Counted from the first letter of the stretch, positions 37,068-46,978 are shown. The stretch is 64,000 nt of DNA from Vibrio hepatarius (GCF_001274785.1 NZ_LHPI01000001.1:62001-126000); one strand, 5' to 3'. The notes: generated by a model not told the origin, from the sequence alone. Made by a program: numbers and translations.

Positions 37068-38570
37068 ATGAAAGATTTAACAAACAAATCTGTATGGTTT
37101 ATCACAGGTTCACAGCACCTTTACGGTCCTAAAGTATTGGAGCAAGTGGCGAACAACAGCGAAGAGATCGTTGCAGGCTTTAACCAGAGCAACGATGTGT
37201 GTGTGCCGATTGTGTGTAAAGAGACGGTGAAGTCACCTGAAGAGATCTTGAGCGTTTGCCAACAAGCGAACAACGACGAAAACTGTTTGGGTGTGGTGCT
37301 GTGGATGCACACTTTCTCGCCAGCCAAAATGTGGATTTCTGGCCTTAAGCAATTGAACAAACCGTTTGTTCATCTGCATACCCAGTTCAGCGAAGCGCTG
37401 CCTTGGGAAAGCATCGATATGAACTACATGAACCTAAACCAAAGTGCGCACGGTGACCGTGAATTTGGCTTTATCGGCACGCGTCTTGGTTTGGACCGCC
37501 GAGTGATCGTTGGTCATTGGCAAAAAGAATCTGTACGCAAGCAGCTTGACCACTGGTGCCGCGCAGCGATTGGCTGGCACGAAAGCCACACGCTACGTGT
37601 TGCTCGTTTTGGCGACAACATGCGTCAAGTAGCAGTAACAGAAGGCAACAAAGTCAGTGCGCAAATCGAGTTTGGCTTCGAAGTACACGCATACGGTTTG
37701 GGTGAACTGACCGAAGTCGTCAACCAAGTGGAAGACAGTGCGATCAACGCTCTGCTAGAAGAGTACCGCGCTACGTATCGTATCGCGCCTGAGATCTTCG
37801 AAACGCCAGAACAGCTAGAAATTCTTAAGAACGAAGCGCGTCTTGAACTCGGTATGGAAACCTTCCTGCAAGAGCGTGGCTGCATGGCGTTCGTCAACAC
37901 GTTTGAAAACCTGACGGGTTTAACTAACTTGCCTGGCCTTGCAACGCAACGTTTAATGGAAAAAGGCTACGGCTACGGCGGCGAAGGTGACTGGAAAACA
38001 GCCGCACTGACACGCATCATCAAAACCATGGGTCAAGGTTTACCGGGCGGTACGTCTTTCATGGAAGATTACACCTACAACCTAACGGGTGAAGGACAAG
38101 TGCTGGGCGCGCATATGTTGGAAGTGTGTCCGACGATTGCGGCTGATAAGCCATCGATTGAAATCCATCGTCATACCATTGGTAAAACCGACGATGTGGC
38201 TCGCGCAATTTTCAGTGCCAAAGCTGGCCCTGCATTAGTGGCGACCTTGATTGATTTAGGTAACCGCTACCGCTTGTTGGTGAACGAAATTGATACCGTG
38301 ACGCCACCATCAGAGCTACCAAACTTGCCAGTGGCACACGCGCTTTGGGAACCACAACCAAATCTAGAAGTGTCGGCAGCGGCGTGGATTCATGCTGGTG
38401 GCGCGCACCATAGCGTATACACGCAAAACGTCACCTTGGATATGTTGGAAGACTTCGCTGAATTTGCGGGTATCGAGCTGGTTGTGATTGATAAGAACAC
38501 CACCATTCGTGACTTCAAAACAGCGCTGAAACACAACAGCCTGTTCTACCGTTTTAACAGCGGTATCTAA
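37068..38570 (+). CDS. araA: L-arabinose isomerase
   Basis: 500 aa, exactly the E. coli length; isomerises L-arabinose to L-ribulose using Mn2+. It has [14 protein letters not shown] at the N-terminus, [10 protein letters not shown], and metal/catalytic regions around [20 protein letters not shown] and IEIHRHTIG with His near the C-terminus ([13 protein letters not shown]). I chose the ATG at 37068, where the homologous N-terminus begins; an in-frame ATG at 37041 lies in the intergenic sequence. Followed by a strong terminator. Confidence 0.96.
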   Translation: MKDLTNKSVWFITGSQHLYGPKVLEQVANNSEEIVAGFNQSNDVCVPIVCKETVKSPEEILSVCQQANNDENCLGVVLWMHTFSPAKMWISGLKQLNKPFVHLHTQFSEALPWESIDMNYMNLNQSAHGDREFGFIGTRLGLDRRVIVGHWQKESVRKQLDHWCRAAIGWHESHTLRVARFGDNMRQVAVTEGNKVSAQIEFGFEVHAYGLGELTEVVNQVEDSAINALLEEYRATYRIAPEIFETPEQLEILKNEARLELGMETFLQERGCMAFVNTFENLTGLTNLPGLATQRLMEKGYGYGGEGDWKTAALTRIIKTMGQGLPGGTSFMEDYTYNLTGEGQVLGAHMLEVCPTIAADKPSIEIHRHTIGKTDDVARAIFSAKAGPALVATLIDLGNRYRLLVNEIDTVTPPSELPNLPVAHALWEPQPNLEVSAAAWIHAGGAHHSVYTQNVTLDMLEDFAEFAGIELVVIDKNTTIRDFKTALKHNSLFYRFNSGI

Positions 38571-38577
38571 CAACGCC

Positions 38578-38619
38578 AACGCCTATTCGGCTGACTGTAC
38601 AGTTGAATAGGCGTTTTCT
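38578..38619 (+). terminator. Terminator of the araBDA operon
   Basis: 11-bp stem AACGCCTATTC / GAATAGGCGTT with a 16-nt loop and TTTT tail. It separates araBDA from the downstream HAD-phosphatase gene. Confidence 0.85.
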
Positions 38620-38763
38620 CTAATCGACTTCCGCACTTCGTACCTTCTTTCCCCCAATGACTTGAACTATTCCCTCAACCCCTCGTTTTCGTTACTTATT
38701 TCGTTCTTGCGCGGAATAATCGAGTAAAATTGGATCTTTATGCGGATGCCAAAAGGAACAATT

Positions 38764-39588
38764 ATGTCATACCAAGTGCTTGCACTAGACCTTGATGGAA
38801 CCACGCTCAGAGACGACCACACGTTGAACCCTTGGGTTATCGAGTGTGTGCAGCAGCTAGCGAAAAAATATCACGTGATGGTGGTGACTGGGCGCCATCA
38901 TACGGCGGCCAAGCCTTATTACGAAGAGCTTGGCATCGACACTCCAATCATTTGCTGTAATGGCGTGTATCGCTACGACTATGCGTCGGATACGGTTGAA
39001 ACCAGTATGCCGATTCCTAAATCTTTGGCGAAAGATTTCCTGAGCTTAGCCAATCAGCATGCGCTGAGAATGGTGATGTATACCGAATCTGGCATGGCGT
39101 ACTTACAGCAAAATCCGATGCCTTACATGATCCCGCTACAACGTTGGGCGATGAACTATCCGATTGAGAAAAGACCTAATATTTACCAAATCGAAGACTT
39201 TCGCCACGAACTGGAGCTAGCGACTGAGGTTTGGAAGTTCGTGGTTCAGGGTGACGATGAAAACTTTCACACCTTTATGCAGGAGCCTGCGATTGTCGAG
39301 CACTTTTCTGGTTCATTCTCCGGCGAAAATCGCGTGGATTTGGCGATGAAAGGCCACAGCAAAGGTCAAGCGTTGAAAGACTATCTCGCCACACTGCAAC
39401 TGGATATCGAACAGGCGGTTGCGGTTGGTGACAACTATAATGATGTATCCATGTTGAGCATGGCAGGTTGTGGTGTGGCGATGTTGCAAGCCGATGAAGG
39501 TGTTAAGCGTCACGCCGATAGAGTGACCACAACTGATAACTATGGCGAAGGGTTAGCACAATTACTCAAACAACTCTTCCCACTTTGA
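38764..39588 (+). CDS. Cof-type HAD phosphatase (YbhA-like)
   Basis: 274-aa HAD superfamily IIB hydrolase. Motif I ALDLDGTTL with the nucleophile Asp, motif II VVTGRHH, motif III Lys in MKGHSKGQAL, and motif IV VGDNYNDVSML. The VTGRHH and IDTPIICCNGVYRYDY segments closely resemble E. coli YbhA, a pyridoxal phosphate phosphatase with broad sugar-phosphate activity. It lies between araA and araC, so sugar-phosphate detoxification during arabinose growth is possible (inference). AAGGAAC fixes the start at 38764. Confidence 0.85.
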   Translation: MSYQVLALDLDGTTLRDDHTLNPWVIECVQQLAKKYHVMVVTGRHHTAAKPYYEELGIDTPIICCNGVYRYDYASDTVETSMPIPKSLAKDFLSLANQHALRMVMYTESGMAYLQQNPMPYMIPLQRWAMNYPIEKRPNIYQIEDFRHELELATEVWKFVVQGDDENFHTFMQEPAIVEHFSGSFSGENRVDLAMKGHSKGQALKDYLATLQLDIEQAVAVGDNYNDVSMLSMAGCGVAMLQADEGVKRHADRVTTTDNYGEGLAQLLKQLFPL

Positions 39589-39634
39589 TTTACTTTTTTG
39601 CCGCACTTATTAATGCTGTCATACGGAAGAGAGA

Positions 39635-40471
39635 ATGCAAAACGATCCATTGAAACCAGGTTATGACTTCAATGCTCATTTGGTTGCGGGCTTAACGCCA
39701 ATCTCAAAAGGCAACGATCTAGACTTTGTGATAGACCGTCCGAATGGGATGAAGGGCTTTATCATTAACTTGACGGTTAAAGGGCAGGGCACCGTATTCC
39801 ACGGTGATGAGTCTTTTACGGTCAACGAAGGCGATTTATTGCTCTTTCCCACCGGCGTACCGCACTATTATCACCGCTCAGAAGAGGCGGAAGATTGGTA
39901 CCACCGCTGGATTTATTTTCGCCCTCGTGCATATTGGATTAACCGCCTTAAGTGGGAAAACTGCATCAACGGTGTGTTTATCACAAAAGGCGTGCACATT
40001 GACGATCAAGAAAAGCTCGAGCTGCTGTTTAAGCAGATAGAAGAGCTGAGCAAACAGGACGAGCCATACAGCGATGAGCTGACGCTTAACTTGTTAGAGC
40101 AGTTGCTGATTCGATGCAAAATGAACCAGCCTAATCTGATTAAGAAGCGCGTAGATCCACGTATCACCGAAGTCTTGAACTACATGGCCAAACACCTCAA
40201 CGAAGATTTCAGTAATGAAAAATTGGCGGAGCTGGTCTGTTTGTCGCCGTCTCGCTTAGGACATTTGTTCCGCGATGAAGTCGGCATGACGATTACCCAA
40301 TGGCGAGATGACCAACGCATCAGTCGTGCCAAGCAGTTGTTGGTGACGTCGAACTACTCCATCAACCAAATCTCTCGCTTGATTGGTTATTCTGACCCAC
40401 TCTACTTTTCACGCGTGTTCAAGAACAAAGCGGGTCTAAGCCCGAAACTCTATCGTGAGAAAGTGATGTAA
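39635..40471 (+). CDS. araC: Arabinose operon regulator
   Basis: 278 aa. The N-terminal arabinose-binding cupin (about 5-165) is close to E. coli AraC (QNDPLKPGYDFNAHLVAGLTP; WYHRWIYFRPRAYW). The C-terminal two-HTH DNA-binding domain has LVCLSPSRLGHLFRDE and IGYSDPLYFSRVFKNKAG. Unlike E. coli it is not divergent from araB but lies downstream in the same direction, after the phosphatase gene. It should act on the half-sites before araB and perhaps on the opposing GPH-GH43-galM operon. Confidence 0.93.
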   Translation: MQNDPLKPGYDFNAHLVAGLTPISKGNDLDFVIDRPNGMKGFIINLTVKGQGTVFHGDESFTVNEGDLLLFPTGVPHYYHRSEEAEDWYHRWIYFRPRAYWINRLKWENCINGVFITKGVHIDDQEKLELLFKQIEELSKQDEPYSDELTLNLLEQLLIRCKMNQPNLIKKRVDPRITEVLNYMAKHLNEDFSNEKLAELVCLSPSRLGHLFRDEVGMTITQWRDDQRISRAKQLLVTSNYSINQISRLIGYSDPLYFSRVFKNKAGLSPKLYREKVM

Positions 40472-40478
40472 GCGTGAT

Positions 40479-40501
40479 CGGGCAGGAATTTCACCTGCCC
40501 G
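40479..40501. terminator. Bidirectional hairpin terminator
   Basis: Perfect 8-bp stem CGGGCAGG / CCTGCCCG with a 7-nt loop between convergent araC and galM. T runs are weak on both sides. Confidence 0.65.
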
Positions 40502-40513
40502 AGTCATTTGTGA

Positions 40514-41602
40514 TTACTTGCCGTGATGGGTTGTAAACTGGTAGCTGGTTTGGTGCTGGTAGAACGACTTTTGGGTAATAAAGCGTTTGTTCGCTTCTGG
40601 CCATTCTGGATGGTTAGGGCAGTCCGGTAAGAACTGAGTTTCAAGCGCCAATCCTTGATAATCTCGATATTCACCAGTGCGTGACGGTGTTCCTGCCAAG
40701 AAGTTACCACTGTAGAACTGAATCGCCGGTTTGTCGGTAAACACAGACATCACCACCTGTTTATCTGAGCTAATCAGGCGCGCGATCGTGCTTGCGCCGT
40801 CAGTCAGCTCCTCTGGCAAAGTAAATGCGTGGTCGTAGCCTTTCGCGAGCTTTTGGTCTTCATCTTCCAGTAAACGCGCCCCGATTCGCTGCGCGGTATT
40901 GAAGTCAAAACTGCTTTCTTGCACCGCTTTGAGTTTGCCTGTCGGGATAAGCTCTTCATCAGTAGGCAGATATTCGTTGGCTCGCAGTTGCAATTCATGG
41001 TCGAGAATGGTTTTGCCGGACTCCGCTCCATCCAAATTAAAATAGGCATGGTTAGTCAGATTGATCGGGCAGTCTTGGTCACAAATCGCCGAGTATTCGA
41101 TACACAGTTGGTTGTTTTCTGTCAGCGTATAAGCGACTTCGGCGGTGAGGTTGCCAGGAAATCCTTGGTCACCGTCTGGAGACATTAAACAATACGTAAT
41201 GTGAGAGTCGCTTTTGGCTTTCACCAACCAACGGCGCTTATCAAACCCATCAATACCACCGTGTAGGCTGTTGCCGTTATCGTTGCGGGTAATGGAATAC
41301 GTTTGTCCGTTTAAGCTGAACTGTCCTTTGGCGATGCGATTGGCAAAGCGGCCGATGGTCGCGCCTAAAAATGCCGAATGGGACTGATAATCACGCAGCG
41401 ATGTCATGCCGAGCAATACTTCTCGCTGTCCTGAAAGCGTGGGAAGTTGGCAGCTTAGCCATGTGGCGCCGATGTCCATAAACGTAGCCGTCATGCCGTG
41501 ATGATTGCGTAAAACATGAACCTTAGCAGGTTCTCCATCAGTGAAGAGATCGCGCTCGAGAGCGGCTTTGATCGAGTCGGGTGGGATGATGCTGTTGGGC
41601 AT
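40514..41602 (-). CDS. galM: Aldose 1-epimerase
   Basis: 362-aa mutarotase with the RFANRIAKGQFSLNGQTY and NGNSLHGG motifs, catalytic His in LTNHAYFNLDG, and the C-terminal Glu region GLALETQFLPDCPNHPEW. It interconverts alpha and beta anomers of aldoses, here probably L-arabinose released by the GH43 enzyme. The start at 41602 is fixed by AAGGAG. Last gene of the GPH-GH43-galM operon. Confidence 0.92.
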   Translation of the reverse strand: MPNSIIPPDSIKAALERDLFTDGEPAKVHVLRNHHGMTATFMDIGATWLSCQLPTLSGQREVLLGMTSLRDYQSHSAFLGATIGRFANRIAKGQFSLNGQTYSITRNDNGNSLHGGIDGFDKRRWLVKAKSDSHITYCLMSPDGDQGFPGNLTAEVAYTLTENNQLCIEYSAICDQDCPINLTNHAYFNLDGAESGKTILDHELQLRANEYLPTDEELIPTGKLKAVQESSFDFNTAQRIGARLLEDEDQKLAKGYDHAFTLPEELTDGASTIARLISSDKQVVMSVFTDKPAIQFYSGNFLAGTPSRTGEYRDYQGLALETQFLPDCPNHPEWPEANKRFITQKSFYQHQTSYQFTTHHGK

Positions 41603-41658
41603 AGAGGCTCCTTTCAAAAACACAGTACCTGCGAATTGCAGGTACTGAGATAACAGGG

Positions 41659-42597
41659 TTAAATCGCTTCGCCGAAGATAGGGAAACCGTCTTCCCAGAT
41701 GAGGCGTTTGATGCGTGTGTGGCGGTTCGGATCCCAAAGCGGGTCGCCTTCAATTTCGGTGTAATCGCGCGCGTGATACACCAGCAAGTCGTGGCCTTGT
41801 TCATCGACGGTAAAACTGTTGTGACCCGGTCCGTAGACCTTTTTCTCCCAGTTAGTTTTAAACACGGGTTGCTCGGCTTTTACCCAGCTTTTCGGGTCAA
41901 GTAAGTCACTGTTTTCATCCGCATAGAGCAGCCCCATGCAGTAGTTTTCGTCTGTCGCGCTGGCGGAGTAAGTCATCCAGAACTTTCCGTGACGGTGGAT
42001 CACAGATGGTCCTTCGTTAACCCAAAAGCCGATTTGCTCCCACTCAAACTCTGGAATGGTCAGGCACTGTGGCGCCGTACGTAGTTTGGTTGGCGTTTCT
42101 AACTCTGCAATGTACAAGTTAGAGTTGCCGCCAATGTTGTTGTCCTTTTGTGCCCAAACATAGTAGTTAACGCCGTTGTGGCTGAATGAAGTCGCGTCTA
42201 AGCAGAACGTATCCATGCCAGTGTCGATTTGCCCTTCGAATGTCCATTCCGGTGTGATCGGATTCGGGTTCGAATTAGAAATCGCGTACATACGGTGCTG
42301 GAACAAACCATCGATGATTTCTCTTGATGGCGCGGCGGCAAAGTAGACATACCAAGCGTTGTCGATAAAGTGCAGTTCTGGCGCCCAGATTAAGTCACTG
42401 TAAGGGCCTGTATCGGGTTTGTACCACGCGTTAATTAATTCGCTGGTGGTGTCGAGCTCAGCAATGGTCTTTGCTCGACGAATCTCAATGCGATCATATT
42501 CCGGTACCGAAGCGGTGAAATAGTAGTAGCCGTCCGTGTGTTTGTAGATGTGCGGGTCGGCACGTTGCTCAATAATGGGATTTACGAAATCAGTCAT
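41659..42597 (-). CDS. GH43 family glycosidase, probable exo-alpha-L-arabinofuranosidase
   Basis: 312 aa without a signal peptide, so intracellular. The five-bladed propeller fold shows the catalytic base Asp in ADPHIYKHTDGYYYF, a pKa-modulating Asp in CLDATSF, and the acid Glu in WVNEGPSVIHRHGKFW, as expected for GH43. It lies between a GPH symporter and an aldose epimerase, opposite araBDA/araC. The likely role is release of L-arabinose from imported arabino-oligosaccharides. Beta-xylosidase activity is the main alternative. Confidence 0.88.
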   Translation of the reverse strand: MTDFVNPIIEQRADPHIYKHTDGYYYFTASVPEYDRIEIRRAKTIAELDTTSELINAWYKPDTGPYSDLIWAPELHFIDNAWYVYFAAAPSREIIDGLFQHRMYAISNSNPNPITPEWTFEGQIDTGMDTFCLDATSFSHNGVNYYVWAQKDNNIGGNSNLYIAELETPTKLRTAPQCLTIPEFEWEQIGFWVNEGPSVIHRHGKFWMTYSASATDENYCMGLLYADENSDLLDPKSWVKAEQPVFKTNWEKKVYGPGHNSFTVDEQGHDLLVYHARDYTEIEGDPLWDPNRHTRIKRLIWEDGFPIFGEAI

Positions 42598-42607
42598 ACT
42601 GCTTACC

Positions 42608-44002
42608 TTAATTTGCGTAACGTGATTGAGGTTTTGAAGATTGAACATCGCTTAGATTTTTCTCTTCTTCTAGGATGTTGGTCGCTGTCATTGCTTGGTA
42701 GTACTTGTCGGTCACTTTGTATTTGAACATCAATGAGCCCATCAAGAAGTGGAACAAGCCGGGGATGACCGTTAGCATCAGCGCGATACCTGTCAGGGCG
42801 TAATCTGACTGTGCTTCATTGGGTACGTAGTTAAAGAAGGTGAGTAGCCAACCGACCACCGCGCCGCCGATACCCATGCCCAATTTTTGGCTAAATGAGA
42901 TACCGCCAAACGCCAGTCCAGATACGCGTTGACCCGTTTTGTACGCGCCGTAGTCGACGGCTTCTGCAATCGCTGACCAGAATACTGGAGCATGCAAATC
43001 CACCACGAACGACACTAAGAAATACAACACGAAAGCCAGCGCCAAGTCTTCACGACCGACAAACAAGTACAACATTGCGCTAAGTAGCAGTACTGCGACT
43101 TGGCTGTAGCGGAACAGTTTAATTTTGCAGTACTTCTTAGTGATCCATGTTGAGGCAACCATCGCCAGAATCGCCGCACTTACCCCCGTTGCGAGGAATG
43201 CGGAAATCGTACCTGCGTCGCCACCAAGGTAATACTTGGCGTAGTACGCAGCGACAGAACCACGGATTACGTAGCCGATAGTGCCCGTTACACATACCGC
43301 GCACAGTACCAACCACTGGTCGTTTTTCATCAGCAGTTTGACTTGGTCTTTAAACGATTTTTTGTCGACCACGTGTTCGATACGCTCTTTGGTGGTCGCG
43401 AAACAGAACAAGAACAGCAGTGTGCCCATCAGTCCCATTAGACCCATCGAATATTGGTAACCCAATTGGATGTTGTCTTGACCCCAAGCCGCTGATAGCT
43501 GCGGTACGATGATGGTGACAAGAAACGCCGCGATTTTGGCGAAGAATAAGCGATAGCCGTTTGCAGACAGGCGCTCTTTCGGGTCATCGGTCATCACACT
43601 GATTAGTGAGATGTATGGAATCGTCACGGCGGTAAACATCACAGTGACAAGAATGTAGGTCGCGTAGGCGTAAACCAGTTTAGTGTTGTAATCGCCATCA
43701 GGTGTGCTGAACGCGAGGTAAACTGAGATACCGAAAGGGATCGCTAGAAAGAGTAGGTATTGACGGTAGCGACCCCAACGAGAGGTAAATTTATCGGTAA
43801 TCATGCCCATTAGTGGGTCGGTCACCGCGTCGATCAATCGAACCACGATGAATAACATGGCTAAATCTTCGGGTTTGATGCCAAAAATATCCGTATAGAA
43901 GAAGGTAATGATTAACATCATCGATGAAATCACCACGTTGACTGCCATGTCACCGGCGCCAAAGCCGATCTTCTCAAGGACAGGTAATTTATATTTGTAC
44001 AT
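42608..44002 (-). CDS. GPH family sugar:cation symporter
   Basis: 464-aa inner-membrane protein with about twelve membrane segments of the glycoside-pentoside-hexuronide (MelB/XynB-like) family. Hallmarks are EKIGFGAGDMAVN at the N-terminus, RLIDAVTDPLMGMITDK, and PYISLISVMTDDPKER. It should import arabinosides or arabino-oligosaccharides with Na+ or H+. First gene of the - strand operon, followed by GH43 10 bp later. Confidence 0.9.
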   Translation of the reverse strand: MYKYKLPVLEKIGFGAGDMAVNVVISSMMLIITFFYTDIFGIKPEDLAMLFIVVRLIDAVTDPLMGMITDKFTSRWGRYRQYLLFLAIPFGISVYLAFSTPDGDYNTKLVYAYATYILVTVMFTAVTIPYISLISVMTDDPKERLSANGYRLFFAKIAAFLVTIIVPQLSAAWGQDNIQLGYQYSMGLMGLMGTLLFLFCFATTKERIEHVVDKKSFKDQVKLLMKNDQWLVLCAVCVTGTIGYVIRGSVAAYYAKYYLGGDAGTISAFLATGVSAAILAMVASTWITKKYCKIKLFRYSQVAVLLLSAMLYLFVGREDLALAFVLYFLVSFVVDLHAPVFWSAIAEAVDYGAYKTGQRVSGLAFGGISFSQKLGMGIGGAVVGWLLTFFNYVPNEAQSDYALTGIALMLTVIPGLFHFLMGSLMFKYKVTDKYYQAMTATNILEEEKNLSDVQSSKPQSRYAN

Positions 44003-44219
44003 AGGGACTAATCCTTTGTTCTCACGATGACGCAGATACTACTCAGGAATTAGTGCGCAGGCTGTTATCACTCTCATAGATAAATGGAGATAGCAATTTT
44101 GTGCATGCCTTCAGCCAATCTGTTTATGTCAGAACGAGCTTTTGCTACTCAGGTGAAATTGGGATGGGATGTAAAATGATTCAGTCGGAATAAGGAGAGT
44201 ATGTCGTTAATGGTATGCA

Positions 44220-44239
44220 AAGCCCGACAAGTCGGGCTT
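44220..44239 (-). terminator. Terminator hairpin after the GMC gene
   Basis: Perfect 9-bp stem AAGCCCGAC / GTCGGGCTT with a 2-nt loop, just beyond the 3' end of the GMC oxidoreductase gene; the T run is short. Confidence 0.65.
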
Positions 44240-44250
44240 AGATCATGTAG

Positions 44251-45825
44251 CTAAATTAAGCCTTTACTCATAGAATCAGCGATGTATTCAGCTTGTCGTA
44301 TTGCGAGTGCGACGATAGTGAGTGTCGGGTTTTCTGCTGCACTCGTCGTGAAAACGCTACCGTCAGAGATGAAGAGGTTATCGATATCGTGCGCCTGCCC
44401 CCACTTGTTGACAACTCCCTCTTGTGGTTTAGCGCTCATGCGATTGGTTCCGAGGTTATGCGTTGATGGGTAGGGAACAACACGATTGGTTTTTATCGCG
44501 CCGACCGCTTTGTAAATAGCCTCACCTTGTTGATAAGCATGGTTTCGCATCGCAATGTCATTTGAATGGTCATCGTAATGGACATTCGGAACAGGCAAAC
44601 CGAAATTGTCTTTTACATCATGGTTCAACGTTACTTGGTTGCTTGAGCGAGGCATATCTTCGCCAACAATCCACATACCAGCCATGCGCTCATAAGCTTC
44701 CATATCCTCAGCAAAATCTTTTCCCCACGCACCAGGTCGCAAGAATGCTGCCATAAAAGGAAGCCCTAATGACAGTGTTTCCATTTCGTAACCACCGACA
44801 AATCCGCGTGAAGGATCATGCTTGGCTTCGTCACTGATTATGCCCGCCATGGTGGTTCCTCGGTACATATGAACCGGATTTTCGAACTCTGCGTACACTG
44901 AACCAGTGACGTGGCGCATGTAGTTTTTGCCCACTTCGCCTGAACTGTTTGCAAGTCCGTTGGGGTACATTGCAGACGCTGAATTTAGCAAGACACGCGG
45001 ACTTTCAATAGAGTTACCCGCGAGACAAACAATCCGTGCTTTCTGATGTTGCTGGTTTCCGTTTTCATCTGCGTAGAGCACGCCATCCACTTGACCTGAG
45101 CTATCGTGCGTTATCTTAAGTACATGGCTATTCGGGCGTAGTTCAAAGTGCCCCGTTGCCTCTGCTTTCGGAATTTCGGTGTACAGAGTCGACCACTTCG
45201 CACCCATTCGACAACCTTGAAAGCAGAAGCCAAGTTGTTGGCATGACGCTCGACCATCACGGGGTTGAGAATTGATCGCCATTCTTCCAGTATGCACTTC
45301 CTTGTATCCCAGTTTCGTCGCGCCTGCTTGCAGTACTTTGAAGTTATTATTGCCGGGCAGTCCCGGAATATCGTGAGTGCGGGTTACACCCATTTTAAAC
45401 TCAGCTTTTTTGTAATACGGTTCCAGTTCAGCAAGCGTTAGTGGCCAATCAAGCAACTGAGAGCCTTCAATGTGACCGTACATGGTTTTTGCGCGAAACT
45501 CATGTTCTTGGAAACGTAGGCTAGCACCCGCCCAGTGCAAGGTTGAACCACCTACCGTTTTGCAAATCCAAGCTGGCAAGTTTGGGAAGTCTCGAGCGAT
45601 TTCCCAAGAACCGCTAGTCGTACGGGGTTCGAGCCACGCTTCTTTACCAAACATCTTCCATTCATTGTTTTCAAAGTCTTTGGTGTAGTCGAGGCGAGAA
45701 CCGGCTTCGAGGCAGACAACATTGACCCCTTTTTGCGCCAGTTCATTACTCAACGTTCCGCCACCTGCACCGGATCCGATGACCACAACAACGCTATTAT
45801 CCGATAATTCAAATTGCTTAGTCAT
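44251..45825 (-). CDS. GMC family FAD-dependent dehydrogenase
   Basis: 524 aa. The FAD-binding start is VVVIGSGAGGGTLSNELAQ, and the GMC C-terminal domain ends with GTNRMS and the last FAD-contacting segment NPTLTIVALA. CQQLGFCFQGC near residue 200 resembles the cysteine cluster of membrane-linked gluconate/glucose/fructose-type dehydrogenases, where it binds an Fe-S centre. It likely oxidises a sugar, polyol or sugar acid in the periplasm, carried out by its Tat-signalled small subunit. No cytochrome c subunit is present nearby. Confidence 0.9.
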   Translation of the reverse strand: MTKQFELSDNSVVVVIGSGAGGGTLSNELAQKGVNVVCLEAGSRLDYTKDFENNEWKMFGKEAWLEPRTTSGSWEIARDFPNLPAWICKTVGGSTLHWAGASLRFQEHEFRAKTMYGHIEGSQLLDWPLTLAELEPYYKKAEFKMGVTRTHDIPGLPGNNNFKVLQAGATKLGYKEVHTGRMAINSQPRDGRASCQQLGFCFQGCRMGAKWSTLYTEIPKAEATGHFELRPNSHVLKITHDSSGQVDGVLYADENGNQQHQKARIVCLAGNSIESPRVLLNSASAMYPNGLANSSGEVGKNYMRHVTGSVYAEFENPVHMYRGTTMAGIISDEAKHDPSRGFVGGYEMETLSLGLPFMAAFLRPGAWGKDFAEDMEAYERMAGMWIVGEDMPRSSNQVTLNHDVKDNFGLPVPNVHYDDHSNDIAMRNHAYQQGEAIYKAVGAIKTNRVVPYPSTHNLGTNRMSAKPQEGVVNKWGQAHDIDNLFISDGSVFTTSAAENPTLTIVALAIRQAEYIADSMSKGLI

Positions 45826-45827
45826 AA

Positions 45828-46370
45828 TCAACTCTCCTTGTTAGGTTGTGGTAGCCAGTCAATATCATCAAAGCCACGATGTATGTAGCCACCTTTGCTG
45901 AACGAGGGGCCTTCATAGCCAAACTTTGGCCAAATTTTGGGGTTATCATAAAGAGATACCACCATGTTGCTGCGGATAGCCTGAAAAAATGGCTCTGAGG
46001 CAACATGTTGGAGTAACTCGGTTTGTTTGGCGGCGTTGAGACTAGTCCAATCGCCACCTGCTGCTTTGATTAGCGTGGCAATCCCGTCTTCCAATGCTTT
46101 ACGCAGTTCTGGGTTGCTTGCAACACTGGCGTCGATGCTTTCTACACTCGCGGCGTAGAACAAGTCCTCGAGTTGAGGATGAGGGTAGATTGAGCGGCTA
46201 ATCTGCAGCAATGAATTTGCCGTGGCTTCGTTGAGCGATGTCACGCTCAGTGCCCAAGATTTACCCATCAATGAAATTCCGGAAACGGAATAGGCGTAAG
46301 CAGCGGTAGCGGTTAAAACGCCCATTTTGAGAATTTTTCGTCGTGAATAATTGGGGGTTGGATTATTCAT
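45828..46370 (-). CDS. Gluconate 2-dehydrogenase subunit 3-like small subunit (Tat signal)
   Basis: 180 aa. The N-terminus SRRKILKMG plus a hydrophobic stretch is a Tat signal. The remainder is helical, as in subunit 3 of gluconate dehydrogenase, the hitchhiker subunit that carries the FAD subunit across the membrane. The GMC gene begins just after its stop codon, so the two are coupled. No catalytic residues are expected. Confidence 0.82.
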   Translation of the reverse strand: MNNPTPNYSRRKILKMGVLTATAAYAYSVSGISLMGKSWALSVTSLNEATANSLLQISRSIYPHPQLEDLFYAASVESIDASVASNPELRKALEDGIATLIKAAGGDWTSLNAAKQTELLQHVASEPFFQAIRSNMVVSLYDNPKIWPKFGYEGPSFSKGGYIHRGFDDIDWLPQPNKES

Positions 46371-46423
46371 ATCATTATCCTTACATTCAACGTTCTAGAG
46401 TCTTTGTAGGCTGAGCGCTTCTT

Positions 46424-46819
46424 CTATTGGAAGCGTCCCAATCGCTCTAAGAATTCGATTTTGTATCCATCAGGGTCGGTGAGAAAAAAGAACTTAGCCA
46501 TTGGCTCTTCTTGGTAAGCCATGCTCTTAATGTCAGTGGGTTGCATAGCAAGTTCGATGAGTCTTTGGCGTGTTGCGTCTAGATCATCGACGCAAACAGC
46601 AATATGTCCGTATCCCGAACCGTGTGTGTAGTGATTGGAATTATCGTGGTTGTAGGTAAGCTCAAGCTCGAAGTCGCTGCTTGAGTTTCTTAAATAGATA
46701 AGAGAGAAGCTTTCAAATTCGAAGCTCTGTGCGACGTCTAAATCGAGCGCATCCTTGTAAAAAGCAATCGACCGATTTACGTCAAATACTCGAATCATTG
46801 AGTGAATGAGTTTGGCCAT
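46424..46819 (-). CDS. Glyoxalase I-like VOC protein
   Basis: 131 aa, two beta-alpha-beta-beta-beta modules. The four metal ligands expected for lactoylglutathione lyase are all visible: His6 (LIHSMIRV), Glu near 53 (FELELTYN), His near 72 (GYGHIAVCVDDL) and Glu near 124 (YKIEFLE). The gloA type converts the methylglyoxal-glutathione hemithioacetal to S-lactoylglutathione. Next to the GMC dehydrogenase it could detoxify an aldehyde by-product, but it appears to be a separate unit. Confidence 0.83.
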   Translation of the reverse strand: MAKLIHSMIRVFDVNRSIAFYKDALDLDVAQSFEFESFSLIYLRNSSSDFELELTYNHDNSNHYTHGSGYGHIAVCVDDLDATRQRLIELAMQPTDIKSMAYQEEPMAKFFFLTDPDGYKIEFLERLGRFQ

Positions 46820-46978
46820 AAGTACCTCCCAGCTGTAATGTTATACAGATACTAACTCCGGGAAGCAGAAGAGGGGTGGTATATGAATACCACATGTAAT
46901 GAAAATGTTAATTTAACAGTGGGGGAATTCGTTATTTTGGTTTAGTTTGACGAGCTTTTTAAATGAACGAACTCAAAG

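Noticed and set aside
44091..44107. AraC-like half-site TAGC-N7-TGCATG upstream of the GPH symporter gene
   Set aside because: It points away from the gene and has no partner 21 bp away, so the match alone is too weak to call.
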